A stretch of 9,348 nucleotides of DNA, taken from positions 1 through 9,348 of the forward strand of contig WQZW01000035.1 of NCBI GenBank assembly GCA_009780545.1, written 5' to 3'. This DNA comes from Treponema sp. GTDB lineage: Bacteria > Spirochaetota > Spirochaetia > Treponematales > Breznakiellaceae. The notes under the pieces were generated by a model that ran no database searches, was not told the DNA's origin, and saw only the letters and a program-made list of their open reading frames with translations. How positions within the stretch are numbered: position 1 is the stretch's first letter; each line of letters starts with the position of its first letter. Shown here piece by piece: positions 1 through 6,990 of the stretch. The translations under genes were made by a program, and so were the position numbers.

Positions 1-203
1 TTCATCGTGACGTCGCCGGCCCGTTGAAGCACGATGTCGCCGGTGAGGCTTTCGATGTAGGCCTCCCGTATGCTGCGCCCGGCCTGGCCGGTAATGCTGT
101 TCCCCACGAAAAAAAGGAAGGTGATGATGCCGATGAGGAGGGCGACTATGGCACTGCTTTTTAGGTTCCGGGTTATGTTGCGGAGTGCCAGGAAAAAAAC
201 CAT
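1..203 (-). CDS. MacB/FtsX-type ABC transporter permease, N-terminal part (cut by window edge)
   Basis: This is the permease partner of the neighbouring ATPase. Reading the minus strand from the ATG at 203-201 gives 67 codons that run off the left edge. The protein begins MVFFLALRNITRNLKSSA, a short basic cytoplasmic lead (the LxxRNxxRN pattern common in FtsX/MacB-like permeases). A hydrophobic helix follows at about residues 18-38 (IVALLIGIITFLFFVGNSI). After it comes an extracytoplasmic stretch with GDIVLQRAGD, typical of the start of a MacB periplasmic core domain. The start codon overlaps the ATPase stop by one base (TGATG, 205-201), so translation is probably coupled and the two proteins made in fixed ratio. 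Family knowledge suggests a complex that moves lipoproteins, peptides or small molecules outward; the substrate cannot be read from this fragment. No internal stop is seen in the visible part. Confidence 0.85.
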   Translation of the reverse strand, partial: MVFFLALRNITRNLKSSAIVALLIGIITFLFFVGNSITGQAGRSIREAYIESLTGDIVLQRAGDVTM

Positions 204-889
204 CAACGCCTCTCTTCCGACTTTATGTTCCCGTCCTGGAGGAAGACGACGTGGTCGGCCATTCCCCAAATGCCGGGATCGTGGGTGGAAAAGATGAACG
301 TCGTCTTCTCCTCCCGGTTGATCTTCTTCATCAGGTCCAGCACCCGTCCGCCGGTCTCCGAGTCCAGGTTGGCCGTGGGTTCGTCGGCGATGACGATGCG
401 GGGACCTGCGACCAGGGCACGGGCAATGGCCACCCGCTGCTGCTGGCCGCCGGAAAGCTCCGCCGGCCGGTGCAGGCTCCGCTCGGTAAGTCCCACCTCC
501 TCAAGGAGATAGGAAACCCGTTCCCGGCGTTCGGCCTTGGAACGTATCTTCCCGGCAATCACCAAAGGCAGCTCCACGTTCTCAAAAACATTCAGCACCG
601 GCAAAAGGTTAAACGACTGGAAGACGAAACCCACGCTTTCCCGTCGCAACCTCGCCAGCTCCCGGCGGCCCAGGCTGCCCACGGCCCGCCCGTCCACCTC
701 CAGCCTTCCCCGGCTCGGGCCGTCGATAAGCCCGACGATGTTCATCAGCGTGGTTTTGCCCGACCCCGAGGGCCCGGCAATGGCGACAAAATCCCCTTCG
801 GCAATCGAAAGCTTTACCCCTTTCAACGCATGTACCTCCAGGTTGCCCATCGGGTACGTCTTCCAGAGGTCCTCTATTTCAATCAACAC
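203..889 (-). CDS. ABC transporter ATP-binding protein, LolD/MacB/FtsE type
   Basis: This 228-residue protein is a complete nucleotide-binding subunit that powers the permease encoded just downstream. All motifs are present in order: Walker A GPSGSGKT (residues 39-46), Q-loop Gln91 in FVFQSFNLLP, signature LSGGQQQR (145-152), Walker B IVIADE (165-170), D-loop NLDS (174-177) and H-loop His203 in FSTHD. The length and the FNLLPVLNVFENVELPL segment fit the LolD/MacB/FtsE exporter subfamily rather than importers. The start is GTG (889-887): an in-frame TAG lies just upstream, and AGGAG at 906-902 sits about 12 bases before it, a rather long spacing. The second codon, TTG, is a less likely start. 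The stop overlaps the permease start (TGATG). The true substrate (lipoprotein, peptide or drug) is not decided by the ATPase. Confidence 0.93.
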   Translation of the reverse strand: MLIEIEDLWKTYPMGNLEVHALKGVKLSIAEGDFVAIAGPSGSGKTTLMNIVGLIDGPSRGRLEVDGRAVGSLGRRELARLRRESVGFVFQSFNLLPVLNVFENVELPLVIAGKIRSKAERRERVSYLLEEVGLTERSLHRPAELSGGQQQRVAIARALVAGPRIVIADEPTANLDSETGGRVLDLMKKINREEKTTFIFSTHDPGIWGMADHVVFLQDGNIKSEERR

Positions 890-913
890 CGTTCCAACCC
901 GCTCCTACGACAT

Positions 914-940
914 ACTATAGCCATTGAACTTAAGTTTCAA
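914..940 (-). promoter_or_regulatory. Candidate promoter and dyad operator of the ABC operon
   Basis: On the minus strand, TTGAAA (940-935) is followed after 15 bases by TATAGT (919-914), each one mismatch from the sigma-70 consensus, though the spacing is short. The -35 hexamer is part of a near-perfect dyad on 924-940. On the plus strand it reads TTGAACTTAAGTTTCAA, which is a perfect 16-base palindrome plus one extra T. A repressor bound there would block this promoter. The dyad is seen directly; the promoter and operator roles are inferred. Confidence 0.4.
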
Positions 941-1048
941 GACGACAGGAGAATCGGGGGCGGCGGGCCAATCTCCGCCCGCTTACCGCTTTTACACCGG
1001 GTATGTTGAAATTTACTTCAGAATGCTTTAAAGTTATTTGAGGGGGAA

Positions 1049-2569
1049 ATGATGGCAGAAGACCTTGTGGGGAAAGTATTTTCGATTTTTTCGGGGGACA
1101 AGAACCTTAGCGACAAGGAAATCGTCCTGCAGCAGAGGCACAAGGAGCTGGGCGAAAACAAGTACGCCCGCTTTTTCCGTCCGAAATCCGACGAGGCCGA
1201 CATCGCCATGGCCGGCTTCTTCTTCTCGCTGCTCAAGATGGTATCCCCGTTGCGAACCTTCCTGCGGGATACCTCGAAGATGCACCAGCTCAGGCAGATC
1301 GTGATGGAGGCGTTCATCGACCTTCCCATCGTGGAGACGGTCAAACGGCTGCATCCCCAATCCATCGAGATGCGGTCCAAGTCCATGGCACCGGACGACC
1401 TGATCGCCGAGATACGCAGCGACATGCAGGCCCTTGCCTCCGGTTTCAACGAGAGCCGAATCAACGGGGTGAACCGCTGCCACAACATGATCCTCCTTAT
1501 CTTCCAGTTGGTCAACTTCGACTATCCGGGCCTGCTCCGCAAGTTCGACCCTACCTTTACCGAGGGCACCTTTTCCGGAACGCCGAAGTTCTCGTCGGTC
1601 AAGATCGAACTCATCGCGCGGGAACTCAGCGATTTCCTGGCCGTCGCTTCCGGAATCACCCCGGAATCCGACTGGAAGACTCTGCTCAAACTGCTGAAGA
1701 TCTGTTCCGGCGAGGAACTTATATCGGAAAGCCAGTTTGCACAGATGGTTGTCGGACTCCAGGACGTCATCAGTTCAAAAATTCTCCTTCTAATGGTGCA
1801 GTACGGCATCAAGAACCCGGTCTGGATATGCAAACCGAGGATTCCGGACGAGCATATCGCCGAACAGTGGATCGAGGCGAAAACCCTGAAGGCCCAGGCC
1901 TGCATCGACATGATCAATAGCAAGGACAAGCAACAGAAGGTGGACGAACTTGTCAAGGAAATCTTCGACAGCGACGACCTGGTACGGCTGGAGAACTACG
2001 TCGTGGACCGCGCCCAGATGTACCAGAACCGGGACTTTCCCGAATTTACCTATGCGGAAGGACTGAACTACCTTTCCAGTTTCCTTAGCGACTACGTCGA
2101 CAAGGGGATTCACGACCTTTGCGACCTGCTGTTGATTCGGGGACAGTGGACGAGCAACGCTTCCTCCAAGGAGATGTCCGAGGCCCTGCACCAGATACTG
2201 GGCTTGGCCGCTCAGGTCGCCGGCCTGGACGAGGAACTTTCCGTGGACGGGGCCAGCGGTTCCAGGCTGAAGGCGGCGATCATTCGGGTGGACCGGGACC
2301 CGACCCAGACACGACATATCAACACGATGATCGAGAACGTCAACGAGAGCGCCCGGGACATCCTGGAACAGGCCGTGGCCCAATTCTCGATTCTCAGCAA
2401 GCATATCAAGGCCTTGCAGGAGGACGTGCTGAAGAAGCATCCGGAACAACTGGTCAACTGGCGGGAACTCACCGCCGTCTCCAAGGACAATCCCCTGTCC
2501 TCGCAATTGGCCCAGGCCCAGACCAGGCTATCCGGCTTCGTTCGGCTGATGCAGTCCTGCTCGCAATGA
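1049..2569 (+). CDS. Conserved spirochaete protein of unknown function, DUF5312-like
   Basis: This 506-residue protein has no signal peptide and no obvious membrane helix, so it is probably cytoplasmic. It is rich in charged, helix-forming residues. From memory the sequence fits a family largely limited to spirochaetes (DUF5312), whose function is unknown to me; no catalytic motif is visible. Features that can be seen are the N-terminal segment MMAEDLVGKVFSIFSGDKN, a long predominantly helical body, and a C-terminal helical stretch around residues 425-465 (NTMIENVNESARDILEQA) that could form a coiled coil. Two start codons compete. ATG 1049 is only a few bases from the GAGGGGG purine run (1040-1046), while ATG 1052 lies 8 bases after GAGG and is better spaced. 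The gene is transcribed away from the ABC operon and ends before the hairpins ahead of nifJ. The coding frame is long and unbroken, so the gene is secure; the family name is less so. Confidence 0.85.
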   Translation: MMAEDLVGKVFSIFSGDKNLSDKEIVLQQRHKELGENKYARFFRPKSDEADIAMAGFFFSLLKMVSPLRTFLRDTSKMHQLRQIVMEAFIDLPIVETVKRLHPQSIEMRSKSMAPDDLIAEIRSDMQALASGFNESRINGVNRCHNMILLIFQLVNFDYPGLLRKFDPTFTEGTFSGTPKFSSVKIELIARELSDFLAVASGITPESDWKTLLKLLKICSGEELISESQFAQMVVGLQDVISSKILLLMVQYGIKNPVWICKPRIPDEHIAEQWIEAKTLKAQACIDMINSKDKQQKVDELVKEIFDSDDLVRLENYVVDRAQMYQNRDFPEFTYAEGLNYLSSFLSDYVDKGIHDLCDLLLIRGQWTSNASSKEMSEALHQILGLAAQVAGLDEELSVDGASGSRLKAAIIRVDRDPTQTRHINTMIENVNESARDILEQAVAQFSILSKHIKALQEDVLKKHPEQLVNWRELTAVSKDNPLSSQLAQAQTRLSGFVRLMQSCSQ

Positions 2570-2615
2570 CGGTCCGATCCGCCTTTGGCAGGTCGGGAAC
2601 CGTGAAATTTTAACC

Positions 2616-2663
2616 GGCCACCGTGGCCCGGAGATTTGCCGCGCAGATCTCCGGGCCCGTTTC
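2616..2663 (+). terminator. Strong hairpin after the DUF5312-like gene, probable terminator
   Basis: A perfect 11-bp stem pairs GGCCCGGAGAT (2625-2635) with ATCTCCGGGCC (2647-2657) around an 11-base loop, about 55 bases after the stop codon. Only a weak T-rich tail follows (CGTTTCCC). A smaller hairpin, GGCCA/TGGCC (2616-2620 and 2624-2628), shares bases with its left arm, so the two cannot form together. Location and strength argue for transcription termination; the poor U-tract lowers certainty. Confidence 0.55.
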
Positions 2664-2732
2664 CCTGTCGGACCGCCTTACCGAAATATGTTTTCCCCAA
2701 AGAACATCGATCAAGAAGCGGAACGGGAACCA

Positions 2733-2771
2733 GGGGAATCGCCGAATTTCCTGTTTGATCGGCGGTTCCCT
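2733..2771. repeat. Inverted repeat upstream of the nifJ promoter
   Basis: GGGAATCGCCG (2734-2744) pairs with CGGCGGTTCCC (2760-2770) with a single G-U wobble, around a 15-base loop; one more wobble pair extends it to 12. It ends 11 bases before the -35 box of nifJ, so it is upstream of the mRNA start. It must then act as DNA, as a terminator of readthrough from the left, or as a dispersed repeat. Its right arm shares the 12-mer TCGGCGGTTCCC with the terminator hairpin after nifJ (6495-6506). Confidence 0.6.
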
Positions 2772-2781
2772 AGCCCAAGGG

Positions 2782-2819
2782 TTGCAATTCGGATGTTTTA
2801 CATCTATAATGTCATTATC
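2782..2819 (+). promoter_or_regulatory. Sigma-70 promoter of nifJ with two overlapping dyads
   Basis: TTGCAA (2782-2787) and a perfect TATAAT (2805-2810) are separated by exactly 17 bases, predicting a transcript start near 2817 and a leader of about 26 bases. Two palindromes lie inside the promoter: GATGT-TTT-ACATC (2792-2804) fills the spacer up to the -10 box, and ATAATG-T-CATTAT (2806-2818) covers the -10 box and the start site. Such placement is what a repressor operator would look like. The second dyad loosely resembles the AT-rich GATAAT/ATTATC half-sites of Fur-family regulators, but the match is weak. Confidence 0.7.
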
Positions 2820-2842
2820 TTACCTATTAAGAAGGAACACAT

Positions 2843-5800
2843 ATGCTCGAGAAAAAGTTGGTTATGATCGACGGTAACAGTGCGGCCGCGCACGTTGCCC
2901 ACGCATTGAGCGAGGTAATCGCAATCTACCCGATTACCCCTTCGAGCCCGATGGGCGAACTCTCCGAGGAGTTTTCGGCCCAGGGGCGCAAAAATCTTTG
3001 GGGCACCGTCCCGGACGTGGCTGAGCTGCAGTCCGAGGCCGGAGCCGCCGCGGCGGTGCATGGCGCGCTCGCCACCGGGGCCTTGTCCACAACCTTCACC
3101 GCCTCGCAGGGCCTCCTGCTGATGATCCCCAATATGTACAAGATCGCCGGCGAGCTTACCCCCACGGTCTTCCACGTGGCGGCAAGGGCACTGGCAACGT
3201 CGAGCCTTTCCATCTTCGGCGATCACCAGGACGTGATGGCCTGCCGGCAGACCGGCTGGGCCATGCTCGCATCGAACAACGTGCAGGAAGTGATGGACTT
3301 GGCCGTCATCGCCCATGCCTCGACCCTCAAGGCCAGGATTCCCTTCCTCCACTTCTTCGACGGCTTCCGGACCAGCCACGAGCTGCAGAAGGTCGAGGAA
3401 ACCTCTTACGAGGTGCTGGGCAAAATGGTCGACAACGACCTGGTAGCCAAACACCGTGCCCGCGGGCTCAGCCCGGAAAAACCCAGCATCAGGGGCACGG
3501 CGCAGAACCCGGACACCTATTTCCAGGGCCGGGAAGGAGTCAACAAGTACTACGATGCGGTACCGGGCATCGTGCAGGCGGAGATGGACAAGTACGCCAC
3601 GCTCACCGGCCGCGCCTACCATCTCTTCGACTACTACGGCGCACGGGATGCGGACAAGGTTATCGTGGTGATGGGTTCGGCGGCGGACACCATCGAGGAA
3701 ACCATCGACACGCTGAACGCCCAGGGCGAAAAGCTCGGTCTGGTCAAGGTACGGCTGTACCGGCCCTTCAACGTCAAAATGTTCATGAAGGCGCTTCCCT
3801 CAACGGTGAAGTCCATCGCCGTTCTTGACAGGACCAAGGATCCGGGTGCGGTGGGCGAACCCCTGTACGAGGATGTCCGCACGGCGATTGCCGAAGCCCA
3901 GACCACGAACATCGCCCCCTTCTCCGGCACGCCCCTGGTACTTGGCGGCCGCTACGGGCTGGGCTCCAAGGAATTCACCCCGGCCATGGTCAAGGCCGTT
4001 TTCGACAACCTTTCCGGCAGGAAGACCAACAGCTTCATCGTGGGAATCCGGGACGACGTACAGAACAACAGCCTGGACTACGACCCGGCCTTCGTCATCA
4101 ACGACGAAAACCTCAGCGAGGCGCTGTTCTACGGGCTCGGCTCCGACGGCACGGTCGGCGCGAACAAGAACTCGATCAAGATCATCAGCGAGGCAAAACC
4201 GGAACTCAGCGCCCAGGCATACTTCGCCTACGACTCCAAGAAGTCAGGCGGCTTTACCGTCTCCCATCTCCGTTTCGGCAAGGGAACGATCAAACGCCCT
4301 TACCTGATCAACACCGCCGACTTCCTCGCCTGCCACAAGTTCTCCTACGTGGAAACCTACGACATGCTGAAAAAGGTCAAGCAGGGCGGAACTTTCCTCC
4401 TGAACAGCCCCTTCAAGGCGGCCGAAGTCTGGGAGCACATTCCGGTAGAAGTGCAGAAGATCATCATCGAGAAGAAACTCCGGTTCTTCGTGATCGACGC
4501 CGCCGAGATCGCCCGCGAGACCGGTATGGGGAGGAGAATCAACACCGTTATGCAGGCGGCCTTCTTCAAAATCTCGGGGATAATCCCGGTCGAAGATGCC
4601 CAAAGGCTGATGAAGGAACATATCGAGCATTCCTATGGAAGGAAGGGATCGGAAATCGTCGAGAAGAACTTCCGAACGGTTGACGTTTCCCTCCAGGCCA
4701 TGGAGGAAGTGGCCTACCCGGCACAGGCCGCCGGAACCGCCCACATGAAGAAGCCCTTCGTTACGGCCGAGGACAACTGGATTCGGGAAACACTGGGAAC
4801 GATGTCGATCCAGGAAGGCGACAGCCTGCCGGTAAGCAAGATCCCCGATGACGGGACCTTCCCGGTGGGAACCAGCAAGTTCGAGAAGCGCGGCGTTGCC
4901 GAGCGCATCCCCGTCTGGGGCTCCGATGCCTGTATCCAGTGCGGTATCTGTACCGTCGTCTGTCCTCATGCCTGCATCCGCATGAAGGACCTTTCGAACG
5001 GCGATCTTGCCAAAGCCCCGGCAACCTTCCGGGCCGCCGAGATCAAGCCCAAGGCGGAGGAGGGGAAGAAGGCGACGCTGGTGATCGCGCCGGAGGACTG
5101 CCTGGAATGCGGTCTCTGCCTTACCGCCTGTCCCAAGGTCAAGGAAGGCGCCCTTGCCTGGAAACAGTACGCCGGGGACGAGAAGTTCCAGGAGGAAAGC
5201 AGGGCGGTCTGGGACTACTTCCTGACCCTGCCGGAAACGCCTCCGGCCGGCGAGCTGACCACGCCCAAGGCGCTGGCCTACAAGGAACCGCTGTTCGAGT
5301 TCTCCGGGGCCTGTGCCGGCTGCGGCGAAACGCCCTACATCAAGATGATTACCCAGCTTTTCGGCGACCGCACCCTTATCGCCAACGCCACCGGCTGTTC
5401 GTCGATCTACAGCGGCAACCTGCCCACCACGCCCTACACGACGAGGCAGGACGGGCGCGGACCGGCCTGGGCCAACAGCCTTTTCGAGGATGCGGCCGAG
5501 TTTGCCCTCGGGTTTAGGCTTACCTGCGACAAGATGGCCGTCCATGCCAGGGAAATGGCCCTGCAGGCCAAAGCCGAGGGAATCGCCCCGGCCCTGATCG
5601 ACAGAATACTGGGCAACAACCAGGCAACCGATGCCGCCATCGAACAGCAACGAAAGGACGTCGATGAACTGAAACCCCTGCTTAAAAGCGATGCCAGACC
5701 AACGGCGAAACTGCTGCTCTCCCTGACCGACAACCTTATCAAGCGGTCGGTGTGGGGCTTCGGCGGCGACGGCTGGGCCTACGATATCGGCTTTGGCGGC

Positions 5801-6391
5801 GTGGACCATGTGCTGGCATCCGGCCGGAACGTCAACCTCCTCTGCATGGACACCGAAGTCTACTCCAACACCGGCGGCCAGATGTCCAAGGCGACCCCCA
5901 TCGGGGCCATCGCCAAATTCGCCTATTCCGGCAAGGAAGCGGTAAAGAAGGACCTGGGGGCGATAGCGATGAGCTACGGCCATGTCTATGTCGCCAAGAT
6001 CTCGATGGGCGCAAACATGGCCCAGACGATCAAGGCCTTCCGTGAGGCGGAAGCCTACGACGGACCCTCGCTGATCATTGCCTATTCACACTGTATCAAC
6101 CACGGCATCGACATGTCCAAGGGCTTGGATCAGGGCAAAACGATTGTAACCAGCGGGCTGTGGCCCCTATACCGCTACGACCCGCGGTTGAAGGAGCAGG
6201 GGAAAAATCCCTTCCAGCTGGACTCCAAGGATCCCACGACCTCGCTCGAGGACTACATGTACAAGGAAAACCGCTTCAGCAGCCTGAGGGTCTCCGATCC
6301 GGCACGTGCCGACAGCCTTATGAACAAGGCCAGGGCTCAGGTGGAGCGTACCTGGAGGGAGTACAAGTACCTGGCGGAGCGGCCCTTCTAG
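2843..6391 (+). CDS. nifJ: Pyruvate:ferredoxin (flavodoxin) oxidoreductase, single-chain
   Basis: This 1182-residue enzyme converts pyruvate and CoA to acetyl-CoA and CO2 while reducing ferredoxin or flavodoxin. It is the central pyruvate-oxidising step in anaerobic spirochaetes and works in the cytoplasm as a homodimer. The N-terminal domain holds YPITPSSPMGE with Thr32, Glu65 (QSEAG) and Arg115, matching the pyruvate and cofactor residues of the Desulfovibrio africanus enzyme with an offset of one. Two 4Fe-4S sites follow: Cys697, 700, 703, 707 and Cys753, 756, 759, 763. The proximal cluster ligands are Cys824, 827, 852 and 1084, with the same 28-residue spacing between 824 and 852 as in known enzymes. 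Thiamine diphosphate binding is shown by GGDGWAYDIGFGG (near Asp976) and DTEVYSNTGGQMSK (about 1002-1016). The length is normal for the family. The ATG follows AAGGA (2832-2836) at six bases and has its own promoter. Confidence 0.98.
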   Translation: MLEKKLVMIDGNSAAAHVAHALSEVIAIYPITPSSPMGELSEEFSAQGRKNLWGTVPDVAELQSEAGAAAAVHGALATGALSTTFTASQGLLLMIPNMYKIAGELTPTVFHVAARALATSSLSIFGDHQDVMACRQTGWAMLASNNVQEVMDLAVIAHASTLKARIPFLHFFDGFRTSHELQKVEETSYEVLGKMVDNDLVAKHRARGLSPEKPSIRGTAQNPDTYFQGREGVNKYYDAVPGIVQAEMDKYATLTGRAYHLFDYYGARDADKVIVVMGSAADTIEETIDTLNAQGEKLGLVKVRLYRPFNVKMFMKALPSTVKSIAVLDRTKDPGAVGEPLYEDVRTAIAEAQTTNIAPFSGTPLVLGGRYGLGSKEFTPAMVKAVFDNLSGRKTNSFIVGIRDDVQNNSLDYDPAFVINDENLSEALFYGLGSDGTVGANKNSIKIISEAKPELSAQAYFAYDSKKSGGFTVSHLRFGKGTIKRPYLINTADFLACHKFSYVETYDMLKKVKQGGTFLLNSPFKAAEVWEHIPVEVQKIIIEKKLRFFVIDAAEIARETGMGRRINTVMQAAFFKISGIIPVEDAQRLMKEHIEHSYGRKGSEIVEKNFRTVDVSLQAMEEVAYPAQAAGTAHMKKPFVTAEDNWIRETLGTMSIQEGDSLPVSKIPDDGTFPVGTSKFEKRGVAERIPVWGSDACIQCGICTVVCPHACIRMKDLSNGDLAKAPATFRAAEIKPKAEEGKKATLVIAPEDCLECGLCLTACPKVKEGALAWKQYAGDEKFQEESRAVWDYFLTLPETPPAGELTTPKALAYKEPLFEFSGACAGCGETPYIKMITQLFGDRTLIANATGCSSIYSGNLPTTPYTTRQDGRGPAWANSLFEDAAEFALGFRLTCDKMAVHAREMALQAKAEGIAPALIDRILGNNQATDAAIEQQRKDVDELKPLLKSDARPTAKLLLSLTDNLIKRSVWGFGGDGWAYDIGFGGVDHVLASGRNVNLLCMDTEVYSNTGGQMSKATPIGAIAKFAYSGKEAVKKDLGAIAMSYGHVYVAKISMGANMAQTIKAFREAEAYDGPSLIIAYSHCINHGIDMSKGLDQGKTIVTSGLWPLYRYDPRLKEQGKNPFQLDSKDPTTSLEDYMYKENRFSSLRVSDPARADSLMNKARAQVERTWREYKYLAERPF

Positions 6392-6407
6392 TCGCCCGTT
6401 CGTTGCC

Positions 6408-6448
6408 CCGCCTTACCCGGCAAGCCCGCAGGGCACCTGATAAGGCGG
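6408..6448 (+). repeat. Nested inverted repeat just after nifJ
   Basis: A perfect 8-bp outer stem pairs CCGCCTTA (6408-6415) with TAAGGCGG (6441-6448). Inside it sits GCCC-GCA-GGGC (6424-6434). It starts 17 bases after the nifJ stop and would fold in the mRNA 3' end, where it could protect the transcript. No T-run follows it, so it is not itself a terminator. Confidence 0.6.
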
Positions 6449-6453
6449 AACTT

Positions 6454-6527
6454 CAAGGCCCCGTGATCGCGGGAACCGCCAGCTCAAAAAGGCCTCGGCG
6501 GTTCCCGGGTTATGGGGCTTTGTTTTT
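6454..6527 (+). terminator. Intrinsic terminator of nifJ
   Basis: The core is a perfect 11-bp stem, CGGGAACCGCC (6470-6480) with GGCGGTTCCCG (6497-6507). Around it an outer arm AAGGCCCC (6455-6462) can pair with GGGGCTTT (6514-6521) with one wobble, and a T-rich run TTTGTTTTT ends at 6527. This is the best terminator in the window. The T-run abuts the ribosome binding site of the next small ORF (GGAG, 6528-6531), so that ORF needs readthrough or a promoter within this region. Confidence 0.8.
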
Positions 6528-6537
6528 GGAGAATGCC

Positions 6538-6657
6538 ATGCCGTTCCGGCTGATTGGTTTCGTTGCCGTTGCCCTGATCTCCCTTGCCGTATGTTTCAAG
6601 CTCGACAGGCGGATATGTAGGGGAAACGGCGGCGTTAGCAGGAAAAGTATATCCTGA
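6538..6657 (+). CDS. Small membrane protein (39 aa), possibly a truncated LapA-like protein
   Basis: The ATG is preceded by GGAG (6528-6531) at six bases, a good ribosome binding site, which supports translation. The product starts MPFRLIGFVAVALISLAVCF, one hydrophobic helix, followed by the basic tail KLDRRICRGNGGVSRKSIS. From memory the MP(F/W)RLIGF opening resembles the first helix of small two-helix LapA-type membrane proteins seen in spirochaetes, which are longer and carry a second helix. If that is right, this is a shortened copy, perhaps cut by a frameshift. It could equally be a genuine single-pass small protein. I do not assign a function. Confidence 0.45.
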   Translation: MPFRLIGFVAVALISLAVCFKLDRRICRGNGGVSRKSIS

Positions 6658-6674
6658 TCTGGAGCTGTGTTTGT

Positions 6675-6908
6675 GTGGCAACAATGGTAGCGGTCAGGGT
6701 ATTTGACGAAGCGGTTTTCCGTGGCGTTAGGGAAGCCGAAATTTTGCGGATCGTTGCCTCAACGGTTGTCGGCTCTTCGTTTCTTGCGGTCATTGCCGCC
6801 TGGATTGTGTGGGATTGGCGGAAAGGGGAACTTGCGTTAAAGGGAAAAATCCTTCATAACGACGGAAGCATTACGGTGGACGAAGAGGCCGGGCCCCGAG
6901 ACGGATAG
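6675..6908 (+). CDS. Hypothetical small membrane protein (77 aa)
   Basis: I do not recognise this protein. Translation most likely starts at GTG 6675, ten bases after GGAG (6661-6664); ATG 6684 is an alternative. A hydrophobic helix is seen at about residues 27-46 (VASTVVGSSFLAVIAAWIVW), followed by a charged cytoplasmic-looking tail ending EEAGPRDG. In the same frame the codons just upstream of the start (6648-6674) also encode a hydrophobic run, YILIWSCVC, but no standard start codon lies before them. That leaves open that this is the second half of a frameshifted two-helix gene whose first half is the 39-residue ORF. The 18 bases between the two ORFs suggest at least co-transcription. Confidence 0.45.
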   Translation: MATMVAVRVFDEAVFRGVREAEILRIVASTVVGSSFLAVIAAWIVWDWRKGELALKGKILHNDGSITVDEEAGPRDG

Positions 6909-6955
6909 CCTTCATTCGACCTTTCGGTTTTAGGCTTTTCGGAAACGTAAATATC

Positions 6956-6984
6956 TTTACAAAAAATACCGGTTATAGTATCAT
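6956..6984 (+). promoter_or_regulatory. Candidate promoter of the lipoprotein gene (leaderless or near-leaderless)
   Basis: TTTACA (6956-6961) and TATCAT (6979-6984) are 17 bases apart, each one mismatch from consensus. An overlapping TATAGT (6974-6979) could serve as an alternative -10 box. Either places the transcript start within a few bases of the ATG at 6991, and no Shine-Dalgarno sequence is present before that ATG, so the message may be leaderless. Confidence 0.45.
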
Positions 6985-6990
6985 AGCACC

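Noticed and set aside
160..175. GGTTCCGGGTTATG similar to the nifJ terminator flank (6501-6514)
   Set aside because: It lies in the permease coding frame with an indel difference and no hairpin; judged coincidental.
956..980. G/C-rich inverted repeat GGGCGG...CCGCCC in the divergent intergenic region
   Set aside because: The stem is only six bases with an 11-base loop in G+C-rich sequence, lies at no gene end and has no T-run; chance is likely.
185..1009. Plus-strand open frame of 274 codons over the ABC ATPase
   Set aside because: It is antisense to a gene with every ABC motif; its protein is Pro/Arg/His-rich without family features.
1006..1034. TTGAAA-17-TAAAGT as a promoter for the DUF5312-like gene
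   Set aside because: The -10 match is weak, and the transcript would begin on the ribosome binding site, so I do not list it as a promoter.
1790..2506. Minus-strand frames opposite the DUF5312-like gene
   Set aside because: They have no ribosome binding site or recognisable family, and the plus-strand frame is longer and better supported.
2804..3622. Minus-strand frame spanning the nifJ promoter and 5' end
   Set aside because: It overlaps a consensus promoter and the conserved PFOR N-terminus; its composition is that of a shadow frame.
4244..5983. Long open frame on the minus strand opposite nifJ (579 codons)
   Set aside because: It lies wholly antisense to the secure PFOR frame, has low-complexity Gly/Arg/Asp-rich composition typical of the shadow of a high-G+C gene, and shows no motif.
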